Source of the DNA: Thermoanaerobacter uzonensis DSM 18761
Lineage (GTDB): Bacteria > Bacillota > Thermoanaerobacteria > Thermoanaerobacterales > Thermoanaerobacteraceae
Assembly (NCBI RefSeq): GCF_900129115.1
Contig: NZ_FQUR01000022.1
Coordinates: 1 to 32,963, forward strand
Length of the DNA: 32,963 nt
Direction of reading: 5' to 3'
Numbering within the stretch: position 1 is the stretch's first letter; every line of letters starts with the position of its first letter. The notes beneath the pieces were generated by a model, which was not told where the DNA came from, did no database searches, and saw nothing but the letters and a program-made list of their open reading frames with translations. A program made the position numbers and the translations under genes. Of the stretch, positions 15,558 to 24,080 are shown piece by piece.

Positions 15558-16090
15558 ATGATACCATCTGTTTTTTTAGATAAACAACAATTAATAGAAC
15601 AGGAATTAAAATTTAGTAGTTATAACAATAAAATGTTTTCGCACAATGAAAGTGACAAAGCATTAAATATGGTTTGGGAAAGAGGAATTAAAGAAGCCAA
15701 AAAGTTGAAGATAAATGACATAATAAATTTGATTTTGCAAGAAAATATTATTATTGAAATCAGTAAAAATGATTATATCTCTAATTATATAGTTTTTAGC
15801 GAATATAACAAGGAGAAAAATAAAATTATTTTTATGAAAAGCCAATAAAAGAAATATTTATTCCATCGATACCTGAGAAATTTTCAGATTGGCGCAATTA
15901 TAGCAAAGTTGTAAAATTATTTTTGTGCCATGAATATTTTCATTATTTAGAGATTAATTATATTGGATTAACAAATGAAAAAATAAAAACTTATACCACA
16001 TTAAGTTTTTTTAAAGTTAAGGTAAAATTGAAAGCTTTTAGTGAAATAGCAGCTCATGCTTTTGTGAAAGAATTTTATGATATATGGTAA
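15558..16090 (+). pseudogene. Small HExxH putative metallopeptidase with a frameshift
   Basis: The first frame (15558-15848) encodes 96 residues and stops soon after KNKIIFMKSQ. A second frame, open from before 15842 to TAA at 16088-16090, continues without a stop for 83 codons and reads PIKEIFIPSIPEKFSDW, then FLCHEYFHYLEINYIG and AFSEIAAHAFVKEFYDIW. One extra T in the TTTTT run at 15829-15833 would join them into about 177 residues. HEYFH (15929-15943) is an HExxH zinc-site pattern, and the downstream SEIAAHAF helix could supply a third ligand, as in ImmA/IrrE-like or minigluzincin proteins. It is the last gene of the operon, followed by a terminator. The frameshift may be real or a sequencing error. 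Confidence 0.6.
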
Positions 16091-16100
16091 ATAAAAATAA

Positions 16101-16136
16101 AAAAGCATCCTTTTTCGATTATAAGGGTGCTTTTTA
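16101..16136 (+). terminator. Rho-independent terminator of the hydantoinase/HPS-PHI operon
   Basis: AAAGCATCC and GGGTGCTTT pair around a 15-base loop and run into TTTTTATTTA, eleven bases after the end of the frameshifted gene. It separates the operon from the sigma-54 activator gene. Confidence 0.75.
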
Positions 16137-16179
16137 TTTATTAAGAAACTTTAGAAGATACTTTTTATATAACTTATGC

Positions 16180-16208
16180 TTGTATTATTACTATATAGAA
16201 TTTATAAT
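16180..16208 (+). promoter_or_regulatory. Candidate sigma-A promoter of the sigma-54 activator gene
   Basis: A perfect -10 box TATAAT (16203-16208) lies 17 bp after TTGTAT (16180-16185), about 75 bp upstream of the start codon. Confidence 0.55.
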
Positions 16209-16282
16209 TAACTACAAGCAATAAAGAATAACAAAAAATATTTCTTTTGAGAATTTTCTAGAATTATAAAAGGAGGATCTTT

Positions 16283-18163
16283 ATGAAAGATATAGTTTTA
16301 ATTGCACCTTTTGAAGATTTAGCTGAAGTAGCAAAAAAAGTTGTTAATGAGAATAAATTTACTAATGTTGACATACTAATGGGAGATTTAAGTGAAGGTG
16401 TAGAGGTTGCAAAAGAATGTGTCAAGAATGGGGCCCAAATTATTATATCTCGTGGTGGTACATATAAAATGATAAAAGAAGAAGTAAATATTCCTGTTGT
16501 TGAAATTAAAATTAGCTCATTTGATATACTAAGAGCGTTCAAAGATTTAATAGATTACAAAGGTAAGATTGGTATAGCTGGTTATGAAAATATTGTTGAT
16601 AGAAGTGAAACGATTGCAGAGTTATTAAAACTTAATGTTGAAAAAGTGGTTTTTGATTCGGAAAAAAGAGCTCCAGAATTAGTATTGGAATTAATTAAAA
16701 AAGGGGCTACTGTTATTGTAGGAGATGCCATAGGACATAAAAGCGCAAAAAAGTATGGGTATAAAAGCTATTTTATAACATCAGGTAAAGAAGCAATAAT
16801 AGATGCTATTCAAGAAGCACAAAGAATTTTGGAAGTATCGACGTTAGAAAAAATGAAAAGTGAAAAAATAAGGATAATAATGGACTTTGTACATGATGGA
16901 ATTATCTCAATTGATAAAGAAGGGTATATAACAACATTTAATACAATGGCTGAAAAAATATTTAATTTAGCAGCTAAAGATGTATTAGGAAAAAGGGTAG
17001 AGGAAATTATACCAAATACCAGAATGTTGGAAGTCTTAAAAAGTGGTTATGCTGAAATAGGTGAGTTGCAAGATATAAAAAATCAAAAAATAGTTACAAA
17101 TAGAGTACCAATAATCGTAGACAATAAAGTAGAAGGTGTTGTAGCAACATTTCAAGATGTAACACAAATTCAGGAATTAGAAAAAAAGATAAGATATGAA
17201 TTAACAAAAAAAGGTTTTATAGCAAAATATACCTTCAAAGATATCTTATATAAAAGTACTCAAATGGAAGAATGTATTGGGAGAGCAAAAAAATATGCGC
17301 TTGTTGATTCTCCTGTGCTAATTCTTGGTAAATCTGGAGTAGGTAAAGAACTTTTTGCTCAAAGTATTCATAATTCAAGTAATAGAGCAAGTGGTCCGTT
17401 TGTAGCAATAAATTGTGCGGCTATACCTCCAAATCTACTCGAGAGTGAATTATTCGGATATGCGGAAGGAGCTTTTACTGGGGCTCGTAAAAATGGTAAA
17501 CCTGGATTGTTTGAGTTGGCTCACGGGGGAACTATTTTTCTCGATGAAATTGGTGAAATTCCCCTTGAGTATCAAGCAAGGCTTTTAAGAGTAATAGAAG
17601 AAGGAGAAGTGATGAGGATTGGCGACGATAAAGTAATACCTGTTAATGTTAGGATAATTTCCGCAACAAACAAAAACATTAAGAAAATTGTTGATGAAGG
17701 CAAATTTAGAGAAGACCTGTATTATAGAATAAATATACTAACATTAAATATTCCGGACCTAAATCAGAGACAAGAAGATATAATTTTACTTGCAAGATAT
17801 TTTGCCAAAAAATATTCTCAGAAATATGGTAAAAATATAGAAGATATAGATGATATTGCTATCGAATATTTAAATGAGTATTATTATAAGGGCAATGTAC
17901 GAGAATTAAAAGGAATAATTGAAAGAGCTGTAATTTTAAGTACAGGAAATACAATTGAATTGAAAGACGTAAAAATTGAAGAAACAGAATACAACAGAGC
18001 GCACAAACACGCTGATCTACTATCATCGCTTATGAGTTTAAAAGAAATTGAGACTATTTATATAGATAACATAGTTAGTAAATGTAATGGAAATTTAACT
18101 AAAGCTGCTAAAATACTTGGTATAAATAGAAGCACTTTGTGGAGAAAATTAAAAAGAAAATAA
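16283..18163 (+). CDS. PrpR-type sigma-54-dependent transcriptional activator
   Basis: The 626-residue protein has, in order, a PrpR-N ligand-sensing domain (about 1-185, with IIISRGGTYKMIKEEVNIPVVEIKIS), a PAS domain (about 200-305), a sigma-54 AAA+ domain (about 325-560) and a Fis-type HTH at the end (GNLTKAAKILGINRSTLWRKLK). The AAA+ domain has Walker A GKSGVGKE (349-356), the sigma-54 contact loop GAFTGA (396-401), Walker B FLDEIGE and arginine-finger region motifs. PrpR-N domains bind small carbon intermediates. The gene directly precedes a consensus -24/-12 promoter driving a permease and two tetronate-catabolic enzymes, its likely regulon. The start is set by AAAAGGAGG. Confidence 0.9.
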   Translation: MKDIVLIAPFEDLAEVAKKVVNENKFTNVDILMGDLSEGVEVAKECVKNGAQIIISRGGTYKMIKEEVNIPVVEIKISSFDILRAFKDLIDYKGKIGIAGYENIVDRSETIAELLKLNVEKVVFDSEKRAPELVLELIKKGATVIVGDAIGHKSAKKYGYKSYFITSGKEAIIDAIQEAQRILEVSTLEKMKSEKIRIIMDFVHDGIISIDKEGYITTFNTMAEKIFNLAAKDVLGKRVEEIIPNTRMLEVLKSGYAEIGELQDIKNQKIVTNRVPIIVDNKVEGVVATFQDVTQIQELEKKIRYELTKKGFIAKYTFKDILYKSTQMEECIGRAKKYALVDSPVLILGKSGVGKELFAQSIHNSSNRASGPFVAINCAAIPPNLLESELFGYAEGAFTGARKNGKPGLFELAHGGTIFLDEIGEIPLEYQARLLRVIEEGEVMRIGDDKVIPVNVRIISATNKNIKKIVDEGKFREDLYYRINILTLNIPDLNQRQEDIILLARYFAKKYSQKYGKNIEDIDDIAIEYLNEYYYKGNVRELKGIIERAVILSTGNTIELKDVKIEETEYNRAHKHADLLSSLMSLKEIETIYIDNIVSKCNGNLTKAAKILGINRSTLWRKLKRK

Positions 18164-18195
18164 GCATATTGTTGCAATATGCATCAATATGCTTA
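18161..18195. terminator. 11-bp inverted repeat at the end of the activator gene
   Basis: TAAGCATATTG and CAATATGCTTA pair perfectly across a 13-base loop and are followed by TTTTGCTTTATAT. The left arm includes the stop codon. It can act as a terminator. Its loop also holds one of two TGTTGCAA copies proposed as activator-binding sites. Confidence 0.55.
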
Positions 18196-18219
18196 TTTTG
18201 CTTTATATAAGTGTTGCAA
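18170..18219. promoter_or_regulatory. Candidate upstream activator-binding sites
   Basis: TGTTGCAA occurs at 18170-18177 and again at 18212-18219, 42 bp apart (four helical turns) and about 50-100 bp upstream of the -24 element. This is the usual distance for enhancer sites of sigma-54 activators. Assignment is by position and repetition only. Confidence 0.4.
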
Positions 18220-18268
18220 AAATAAAAAATGAAAGAGAGATAATATTGAAAATAATGCATTTTTCGGT

Positions 18269-18284
18269 TGGCATAATATTTGCT
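18269..18284 (+). promoter_or_regulatory. Sigma-54 (-24/-12) promoter of the tetronate operon
   Basis: TGGCATAATATTTGCT has the invariant GG and GC at the required spacing and agrees with the consensus TGGCACGNNNNTTGCW at all but two positions. It lies 46 bp before the permease start codon, right after a sigma-54 activator gene. Confidence 0.85.
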
Positions 18285-18329
18285 TTGTTTCTTTAGTGAA
18301 ATTAGATATTTGTAAAAGGAGGAGTTTAA

Positions 18330-19292
18330 ATGAAGATTAAAGCATCTATGGAACGTGTTCCCGGAGGTATGATGATCATCCCTCTCTTTTTAGGTGCAAT
18401 CATTAATACTCTTTTCCCAAATGCTGCAAAAACATTCGGATCGTTTACAGGTGCTTTATTAACTGGTGCTTTGCCTATTTTAGCAGTTTTTTATGTATGC
18501 ATGGGTGCTACAATTGATTTTAAATCTACCCCTTATATACTCAAAAAAGGCGGAGCCCTATGGATAACAAAAATAACGATAGCTGCTCTTGTTGGTTTTA
18601 TAGCTGCCAGATTTCTGAAAGAAGGGATGATTGATTCAGGACTATTTGCGGGTCTTTCTGTGCTTGCAATTGTAGCTTCTATGAATGATACAAACGGTGG
18701 CTTATACATGGCTTTAATGGGACAGTTTGGTAAAAAAGAAGATGTAGCTGCTTATTCTATCATGAGTTTGGAATCTGGTCCATTCTTTACGATGGTAACA
18801 CTCGGAGTTGTAGGTCTGTCGGCTTTTCCTTGGCAAATGCTAGTAGGAGCAATTTTGCCCCTTATAATAGGTATGATTTTAGGAAATTTAGATAAAGACC
18901 TTCGAGAATTTTTAGGAAGAGCAGTACCTGTATTAATACCATTTTTTGCTTTTGCACTTGGAGCTGGACTAAATTTATTAAATGTTTGGAAAGCCGGATT
19001 GGTTGGTATTTTAGTAGGCATAGCAGTAGTTATCGTTACTGGAATAGCATTATTTGCTGCCGATGTTTTAACAGGAGGCAATGGAATAGCAGGTTTAGCT
19101 GCAGCATCAACTGCTGGGAATGCTGCGGCAGTACCAGCTATAGTAGCAGCAGCTAATTCCGTTTATGCACCCGTAGCTCCTGCTGCTACAGCTATAGTAG
19201 CCTCTTCTGTAGTAGTAACGGCAATTTTGGTACCTATTGTAACTTCTTGGTGGGCAAAACGAGTTGGTATATTAAACAATAAAATGCTCTAG
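18330..19292 (+). CDS. 2-keto-3-deoxygluconate permease (KdgT) family transporter
   Basis: The 320-residue integral membrane protein has about ten hydrophobic segments and KdgT-family landmarks: [24 protein letters not shown] at the start, [31 protein letters not shown], and [19 protein letters not shown] near the C-terminus. KdgT imports keto-deoxy sugar acids with protons. The following DUF1537 kinase and PdxA2-like dehydrogenase suggest the natural substrate here is a four-carbon acid sugar (inference). The gene is first in the sigma-54 operon and is separated from the kinase gene by a very stable hairpin. Confidence 0.85.
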   Translation: MKIKASMERVPGGMMIIPLFLGAIINTLFPNAAKTFGSFTGALLTGALPILAVFYVCMGATIDFKSTPYILKKGGALWITKITIAALVGFIAARFLKEGMIDSGLFAGLSVLAIVASMNDTNGGLYMALMGQFGKKEDVAAYSIMSLESGPFFTMVTLGVVGLSAFPWQMLVGAILPLIIGMILGNLDKDLREFLGRAVPVLIPFFAFALGAGLNLLNVWKAGLVGILVGIAVVIVTGIALFAADVLTGGNGIAGLAAASTAGNAAAVPAIVAAANSVYAPVAPAATAIVASSVVVTAILVPIVTSWWAKRVGILNNKML

Positions 19293-19308
19293 TTTATTAT
19301 GCAATTAG

Positions 19309-19351
19309 TTATGTAACCTCTCAAGTTTCTTTAACTTGAGAGGTTACATAA
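19309..19351. promoter_or_regulatory. Perfect 19-bp intercistronic hairpin
   Basis: TTATGTAACCTCTCAAGTT is followed by a 5-base loop and its exact complement. No T-run follows on either strand, so it is not a standard terminator. It lies between the permease stop and the kinase start and could stabilise or punctuate the mRNA, or bind a protein as an operator. Confidence 0.7.
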
Positions 19352-19394
19352 AATGGGTGTAAATGTAAAAATTCCAACAGGGAGTGGTAAAATT

Positions 19395-20696
19395 ATGGAT
19401 AAAATAGCAATTATCGCAGATGATCTTACTGGTGCTTCTGATACAGGTGTTCAATTTGCGAAAAAAGGTTTAAAGACCTCTGTTATATTTGATATTGATA
19501 ACTTATATGAAGATTCAAAAGATACTGATATAATTGTTATTGATACCGACAGCCGTGCTATTTCACCATTTGAAGCGTATCAAAAAGTAAAGGAAACATC
19601 TCAAAAATTAAAAAATATAGGATATACTCAGATTTATAAAAAAATAGATTCTACACTTAGAGGGAACTTAGGAATTGAAATTGATGCAATCATGGATGTT
19701 TTTGATTTTGATTTTGCTGTTATAGCACCGGCTTTTCCGCAAATGGGAAGAACTACTGTTGAAGGAAAACACTTTTTATATGGAAAACCAATTGATCAAA
19801 CAGAGATTTCAAAGGATCCGAAAAGTCCTGTGAAAGAGTCAAACATTTTATCTCTATTATCTTACCAAACAAAAAGAAAATCTGGTTTAATAACTATAAA
19901 TACAATTCGTTCTGGAGAGAATGATATAAAAAGTAAAATTGTTGAACTATTAAAGAAAAATGTTCAGCTAATTGTAGTTGATTCTGAAACAGACGATGAT
20001 TTAGAAATTATACTAGATTATCTTACTACAACCAATTATAGAATTTTATGGGTTGGTTCTGCAGGATTGGCTAATTTGTTAGCAAATAAAATTTCTTTTT
20101 TCTCTTCAACTATAATTTCTGATGAGAATTTGGTTTTTACTGAAAATCCTATTTTAGTCGTGTCAGGTAGTATTTCAAAAATAACAAGGCAACAAATTTC
20201 ATTACTTATTGCGCAACCAAATATAATTGGTATTGAAATGAATCCATTAAAAATTTTAAATGAAGAAGAAAATAAAGAAGAAATTGATCGTTGCTATGAT
20301 GAAATTATAAAAGCATTAAAAAGGAATAAAGATGTAGCATTTTTTGTTGATTCATCGCCTGAAATAGTTCAAAAAACAAAAGAAGTGGGAGAACTACTCA
20401 AAATTTCATCAGAAGAAGTCTCTCATCGGATAGTAGATGCGCTTGGTTATATTTCAAACCGAGTTATAAATGAAGTTCAATTAGGTTGTGTAATTTTAAC
20501 AGGTGGTGATACAGCAAAAGCTGTATGTAAATATCTTGGTGCAAGAGGTATAAAGTTAATTAAAGAATTAGAAACTGGTATTCCAATAGGCAAACTTATA
20601 GGTTTTAGAAATTTATTAACAATCACAAAAGCAGGTGCTTTCGGAACAGAAGAGACTTTTATTAATATAATCCGTTTTTTGAAAGGAGAAAATTAA
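19395..20696 (+). CDS. Four-carbon acid sugar kinase (DUF1537 family, DtnK/OtnK-like)
   Basis: The roughly 433-residue protein begins with the family signature KIAIIADDLTGASDTGVQFAKKG, continues with VIDTDSRAIS, YKKIDSTLRGNLGIEIDA and FAVIAPAFPQMGRTTVEGKH, and ends with the nucleotide-binding part (LWVGSAGLA, VVSGSISKITRQQI, VILTGGDTAKAV, GIPIGKL). Members phosphorylate D-threonate, D-erythronate or related tetronates at O4. ATG 19395 has GGGAGTGG at good spacing; ATG 19353, 14 codons earlier, abuts the hairpin and lacks a site. The PdxA2-like gene follows after one base. Confidence 0.85.
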   Translation: MDKIAIIADDLTGASDTGVQFAKKGLKTSVIFDIDNLYEDSKDTDIIVIDTDSRAISPFEAYQKVKETSQKLKNIGYTQIYKKIDSTLRGNLGIEIDAIMDVFDFDFAVIAPAFPQMGRTTVEGKHFLYGKPIDQTEISKDPKSPVKESNILSLLSYQTKRKSGLITINTIRSGENDIKSKIVELLKKNVQLIVVDSETDDDLEIILDYLTTTNYRILWVGSAGLANLLANKISFFSSTIISDENLVFTENPILVVSGSISKITRQQISLLIAQPNIIGIEMNPLKILNEEENKEEIDRCYDEIIKALKRNKDVAFFVDSSPEIVQKTKEVGELLKISSEEVSHRIVDALGYISNRVINEVQLGCVILTGGDTAKAVCKYLGARGIKLIKELETGIPIGKLIGFRNLLTITKAGAFGTEETFINIIRFLKGEN

Positions 20697-20697
20697 T

Positions 20698-21687
20698 ATG
20701 GTAAAACCACTGATTGGAATTACAATGGGAGATGCAGCCGGCGTAGGACCAGAGATAATAATGAAAGCGCTAAGTGACCCCCAAATTTACGAAATTAGTA
20801 AACCAGTTGTAATTGGTGATGCAAAAATGCTACAACGTGCAGAATCTTTTCTAAAGACGGGACTTCTTATCAAGGCAATTCAAAACGTCGAAGAAGCAGA
20901 ATTCAAATTTGGAGTAGTTAATTGCATAGATCTAAATTTACTTCCAATAGATTTACCATATGGACGATTATCAGAAAAAGCAGGTGATGCTGCCTTTAAA
21001 TATCTTAAAAAAGCAATTGAACTTGCGAAAGACAAAAAAATTGATGCAATAAGTACAGCACCTCTTAACAAAGAAGCATTACATAAAGCTGGTTATATGT
21101 ATCCTGGTCAAACAGAGATTTTAGCAAAACTTACGAATACAACAGATTTTGCAATGATGTTGAGTGCGCCAAGGTTAAAAGTTATTCATGTGACAACGCA
21201 TGTTGGATTAGTAGATGCTGTAAAAATGATTAATCCTGAAAGGGTATATACAGTTATAAAACTAGCATATAACACATTGAAAAAGGCAGGTTATTCTAAT
21301 CCAAGAATAGCAGTTTGTGGAATAAATCCTCACGCAGGGGAAAATGGATTATTCGGATATGGAGAAGAAGAGGAAAAAATTGTTCCCGCTATTCAGAAAG
21401 CACAAACAGAAAACATCAAAGTGACAGGCCCCTTACCTGCAGATACAGTATTTTTTAGAACTATTCGTGGTGAATTTGATATTGTTGTGGCTATGTATCA
21501 TGACCAAGGGCACATTCCTATAAAAGTTTTAGGATTTGAGACGGGGGTGAATATTACTGTAGGGCTTCCTTTTATTAGAACAAGTGTTGACCATGGTACG
21601 GCATTTGATATTGCAGGGAAAGGAATTGCAGATGAAAAAAGTATGAAAGAAGCTATACGTCAAGCGGCTGAATTGATACCTAAATGA
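20698..21687 (+). CDS. pdxA2: PdxA2-type 4-phospho-D-threonate/erythronate dehydrogenase
   Basis: The 329-residue protein is a clear PdxA-family NAD-dependent dehydrogenase: ITMGDAAGVGPEII at the start, PLNKEALHKAG, metal-site histidines in VTTHVGL (H168), NPHAGENGLFG (H212) and MYHDQGHIPIK (H268), and GLPFIRTSVDHGTAFDIAG. Pairing with a DUF1537 kinase is the hallmark of PdxA2, which oxidises 4-phosphotetronates with decarboxylation to dihydroxyacetone phosphate, rather than a role in vitamin B6 synthesis. GAAAGGAG precedes the start. A terminator follows about 40 bp after the stop. Confidence 0.85.
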   Translation: MVKPLIGITMGDAAGVGPEIIMKALSDPQIYEISKPVVIGDAKMLQRAESFLKTGLLIKAIQNVEEAEFKFGVVNCIDLNLLPIDLPYGRLSEKAGDAAFKYLKKAIELAKDKKIDAISTAPLNKEALHKAGYMYPGQTEILAKLTNTTDFAMMLSAPRLKVIHVTTHVGLVDAVKMINPERVYTVIKLAYNTLKKAGYSNPRIAVCGINPHAGENGLFGYGEEEEKIVPAIQKAQTENIKVTGPLPADTVFFRTIRGEFDIVVAMYHDQGHIPIKVLGFETGVNITVGLPFIRTSVDHGTAFDIAGKGIADEKSMKEAIRQAAELIPK

Positions 21688-21728
21688 TTTTTAAAGATTT
21701 AAATGTAACGATATAAAATTTTACTTAT

Positions 21729-21767
21729 AAAAAGCTTGTCTTTTAATATATTATGGGCAAGCTTTTT
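21729..21767 (+). terminator. Rho-independent terminator of the tetronate operon
   Basis: AAAAAGCTTG and CAAGCTTTTT form a perfect 10-bp stem around a 19-base loop; the 3' arm itself ends in five T. Confidence 0.75.
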
Positions 21768-22150
21768 GTTATTTGAATTCCGAATACTATAGAAGTTAAG
21801 TAATTATGATGATAAAAATAGTTTTATTAAAAGTTGATGAAATAAAGCTATGAAAGGTATAGTATAAATTTTATGAAAATTTTCTAAATTATTTGCCCTA
21901 TTAAGTATAAGCATGCAGACAAGACTAATTTTTTTGTATATAATTCATAAAAATTAGAGGATATAATGTCTTTGATAGCAAGTACTGATTACTATTAGGT
22001 AAATGGAGAAGGTAATCAAAGACGATCCAAATAAGAATATAACGAGTTTCAAAAATTGCACTATTGTTAATGAAAGAAATGATTCTTGTTAACTAATTAA
22101 AGTTTACGTATAATTAATTACAAACAGAAAAGGTTAGGAGGGGAAATGAT
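21768..22150 (+). promoter_or_regulatory. Intergenic region with a candidate promoter for the PRD-regulator operon
   Basis: This 380-bp AT-rich stretch holds no gene I can support. TTGTTA (22086-22091) lies 17 bp before a perfect TATAAT (22109-22114), about 37 bp upstream of the TTG start of the regulator gene, and AGGAGGGG precedes that start. No GG-GC sigma-54 pattern or antiterminator-type RNA hairpin was found. Confidence 0.5.
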
Positions 22151-24064
22151 TTGTTACTTCCTGGCCGTGCAAATAAAATTTTTAGTATGTTATTAGAGTC
22201 ATCAAAACCCCTGCGGATTAAAGATATTGCGCGTGAGTTTCAAGTAAGTGAACGTACAGTAAAATATGACCTTGATTTACTCAGAGATCGGTTAAAAAAG
22301 TATGATATTAATCTTTATTCAAAACCCAATGTAGGAATATGGATAGATGAAAGAGATAAAAATATTCGAGTTAGTAATGAGTTAAAAAGAGATTTAAGTT
22401 TAAATGAGGAATTATATGGTTTTTTTGAGCGCCCAGAAAGAATTAGACGGCTTACATTAGAATTGTTAGTGGATGATTCATTTTACAAAATTAGCGATTT
22501 AGCTGAAAAGTTTGAAGTTAGTCGAAATACAATTGTGAGAGATTTAAAGATAATAGAAAAAGATTTAAAACAAAGGCATCTTGTGATTGAAAGGACTCGG
22601 CAAGGGATAAGAATAAGAGGTTCTGAGTTTTATCGGAGGCTTGCTCTAGAATATCTTGTTCAGAGTACTATGGAAGAAAAAGAAATGAACAAAATTATTA
22701 TGAATGTAATTAAGGAAGGATTTGGAAAGGAAGAAAAATTTTTATTGATCCAAAGTGTGTCTTTTTTATCTGAACAAGAACTGGAATATGCTTTTTCTAA
22801 GATACGTTTGATTATTTCCAGAATAGAAAATGAGTTGGAAATAATGCTTTCCGATAGAATAATCATTAATATATTTATTCGTCTTATAATTACAATTCAA
22901 CGTTTAAAAAGGAAGAAAAATGAAAATTTAGATTTTATGACAACGATTAATATTCAGCAATTAAAAATGCAAAAATTATATCAAATTTTTAAAGAAATAT
23001 TAAATGGGCCTCCTTTTTTGAATTTTATTTTTGCCGAATCTGAACTCATATATATAAGTCTTCCTACGATAGAAATAGTACAGCCTCTATTGGATGATAT
23101 AAAAAATTCCGAGCATAAAGAAGTTAATGTATATGAAAAAACAATAGAGTTAATTAAAAGGATGACAATAAAAACGAAAATTAACTTCGAAAAAGATGAT
23201 CAATTATTAAATGCACTATTGGTTCATCTAAAAGATAAAGTTGTGAAATTTAGATTTGGTATTATAGACCCTAATCCTATACTAAGTGTAGTTATTAGCT
23301 CTTTTCCTACTATGTTTCACTTGATTAAAGAATGTGTCTATGAGATATTTAAGGAGGAGGATATTTATTTCACGGATGCTGATTTAGCCTATATTGTATT
23401 GCATTTTCAAGCTGCTTATGAGAGACAGAAAAAAAACTATTTATTTAAAGCATTAATTGTGTGCAATACAGGCAGAGGGACAGCTCAATTACTAAAAACG
23501 ATGCTTGAAAATGAAATTCCTGAATTAAAAATCATTGGAACAAGTTCAATATTTACTTTAAAAAGACAGATAGAATTAAAAAAGCCAGACTTGATTATTA
23601 GTGTAGTTCCGATAGAAGATATAACCATTCCTTTTATAAAAGTTCATAATATACTTACAGAAGATGATATACTACGGATTCGTAAAATAATTAATAAATT
23701 ACAAAAAAATTCCTCAACAGAGTTGTTTTGGTCCTCGGTTGAGGGAGAAAATTATTTTGAATCAGTAATTGCTGAACAATTTGTACAAAATATTATTTTT
23801 AAAGGGTATGTATTAAACCAAAAAATTATTCAAGAATTTAAGGATAATCTTACTGAAGAACGAGCAGAAGGTTTAAAACTCCATATTTTACTTTTAGCTG
23901 GTAGAATTGCTTTTAATTCATTTTATGATTTTGAATATACGGATTACAATGATAAATTTAATTATTCTTCTGAAACGCGTGAACGACTAGAGAAAATATT
24001 AAAGGAAAATGAAATTAATATTCCAGAAAGCGAAATAATAGCTATTTTGCAATATTTTAAATGA
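22151..24064 (+). CDS. PTS-regulated transcriptional regulator with HTH, PRD and EIIB-like domains (BglG/LicR/MtlR type)
   Basis: The 637-residue protein has two winged HTH motifs (IKDIAREFQVSERTVKYDLDLLR at about 22-44; ISDLAEKFEVSRNTIVRDLKIIE at about 116-138), two PRDs (about 185-310 and 320-425), and an EIIB-like domain with a P-loop cysteine (C438 in VCNTGRGTAQLL). A C-terminal part (about 510-637) resembles a degenerate PRD. In PRD1 the usual phospho-histidine positions are R244 (FIRLIITIQRL) and P305 (YISLPTI); PRD2 keeps H359 and H418. It probably activates the following genes under PTS phosphorylation control. TTG 22151 is chosen because AGGAGGGG precedes it and no in-frame ATG is near. 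Confidence 0.85.
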   Translation: MLLPGRANKIFSMLLESSKPLRIKDIAREFQVSERTVKYDLDLLRDRLKKYDINLYSKPNVGIWIDERDKNIRVSNELKRDLSLNEELYGFFERPERIRRLTLELLVDDSFYKISDLAEKFEVSRNTIVRDLKIIEKDLKQRHLVIERTRQGIRIRGSEFYRRLALEYLVQSTMEEKEMNKIIMNVIKEGFGKEEKFLLIQSVSFLSEQELEYAFSKIRLIISRIENELEIMLSDRIIINIFIRLIITIQRLKRKKNENLDFMTTINIQQLKMQKLYQIFKEILNGPPFLNFIFAESELIYISLPTIEIVQPLLDDIKNSEHKEVNVYEKTIELIKRMTIKTKINFEKDDQLLNALLVHLKDKVVKFRFGIIDPNPILSVVISSFPTMFHLIKECVYEIFKEEDIYFTDADLAYIVLHFQAAYERQKKNYLFKALIVCNTGRGTAQLLKTMLENEIPELKIIGTSSIFTLKRQIELKKPDLIISVVPIEDITIPFIKVHNILTEDDILRIRKIINKLQKNSSTELFWSSVEGENYFESVIAEQFVQNIIFKGYVLNQKIIQEFKDNLTEERAEGLKLHILLLAGRIAFNSFYDFEYTDYNDKFNYSSETRERLEKILKENEINIPESEIIAILQYFK

Positions 24065-24080
24065 AAGGAGAAAATAGTAA

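Noticed and set aside
21768-22150. Riboswitch or antiterminator leader upstream of the PRD regulator
   Set aside because: The stretch is AT-rich with no recognisable aptamer pattern or overlapping terminator, and the regulator has DNA-binding HTH motifs instead of an RNA-binding domain.
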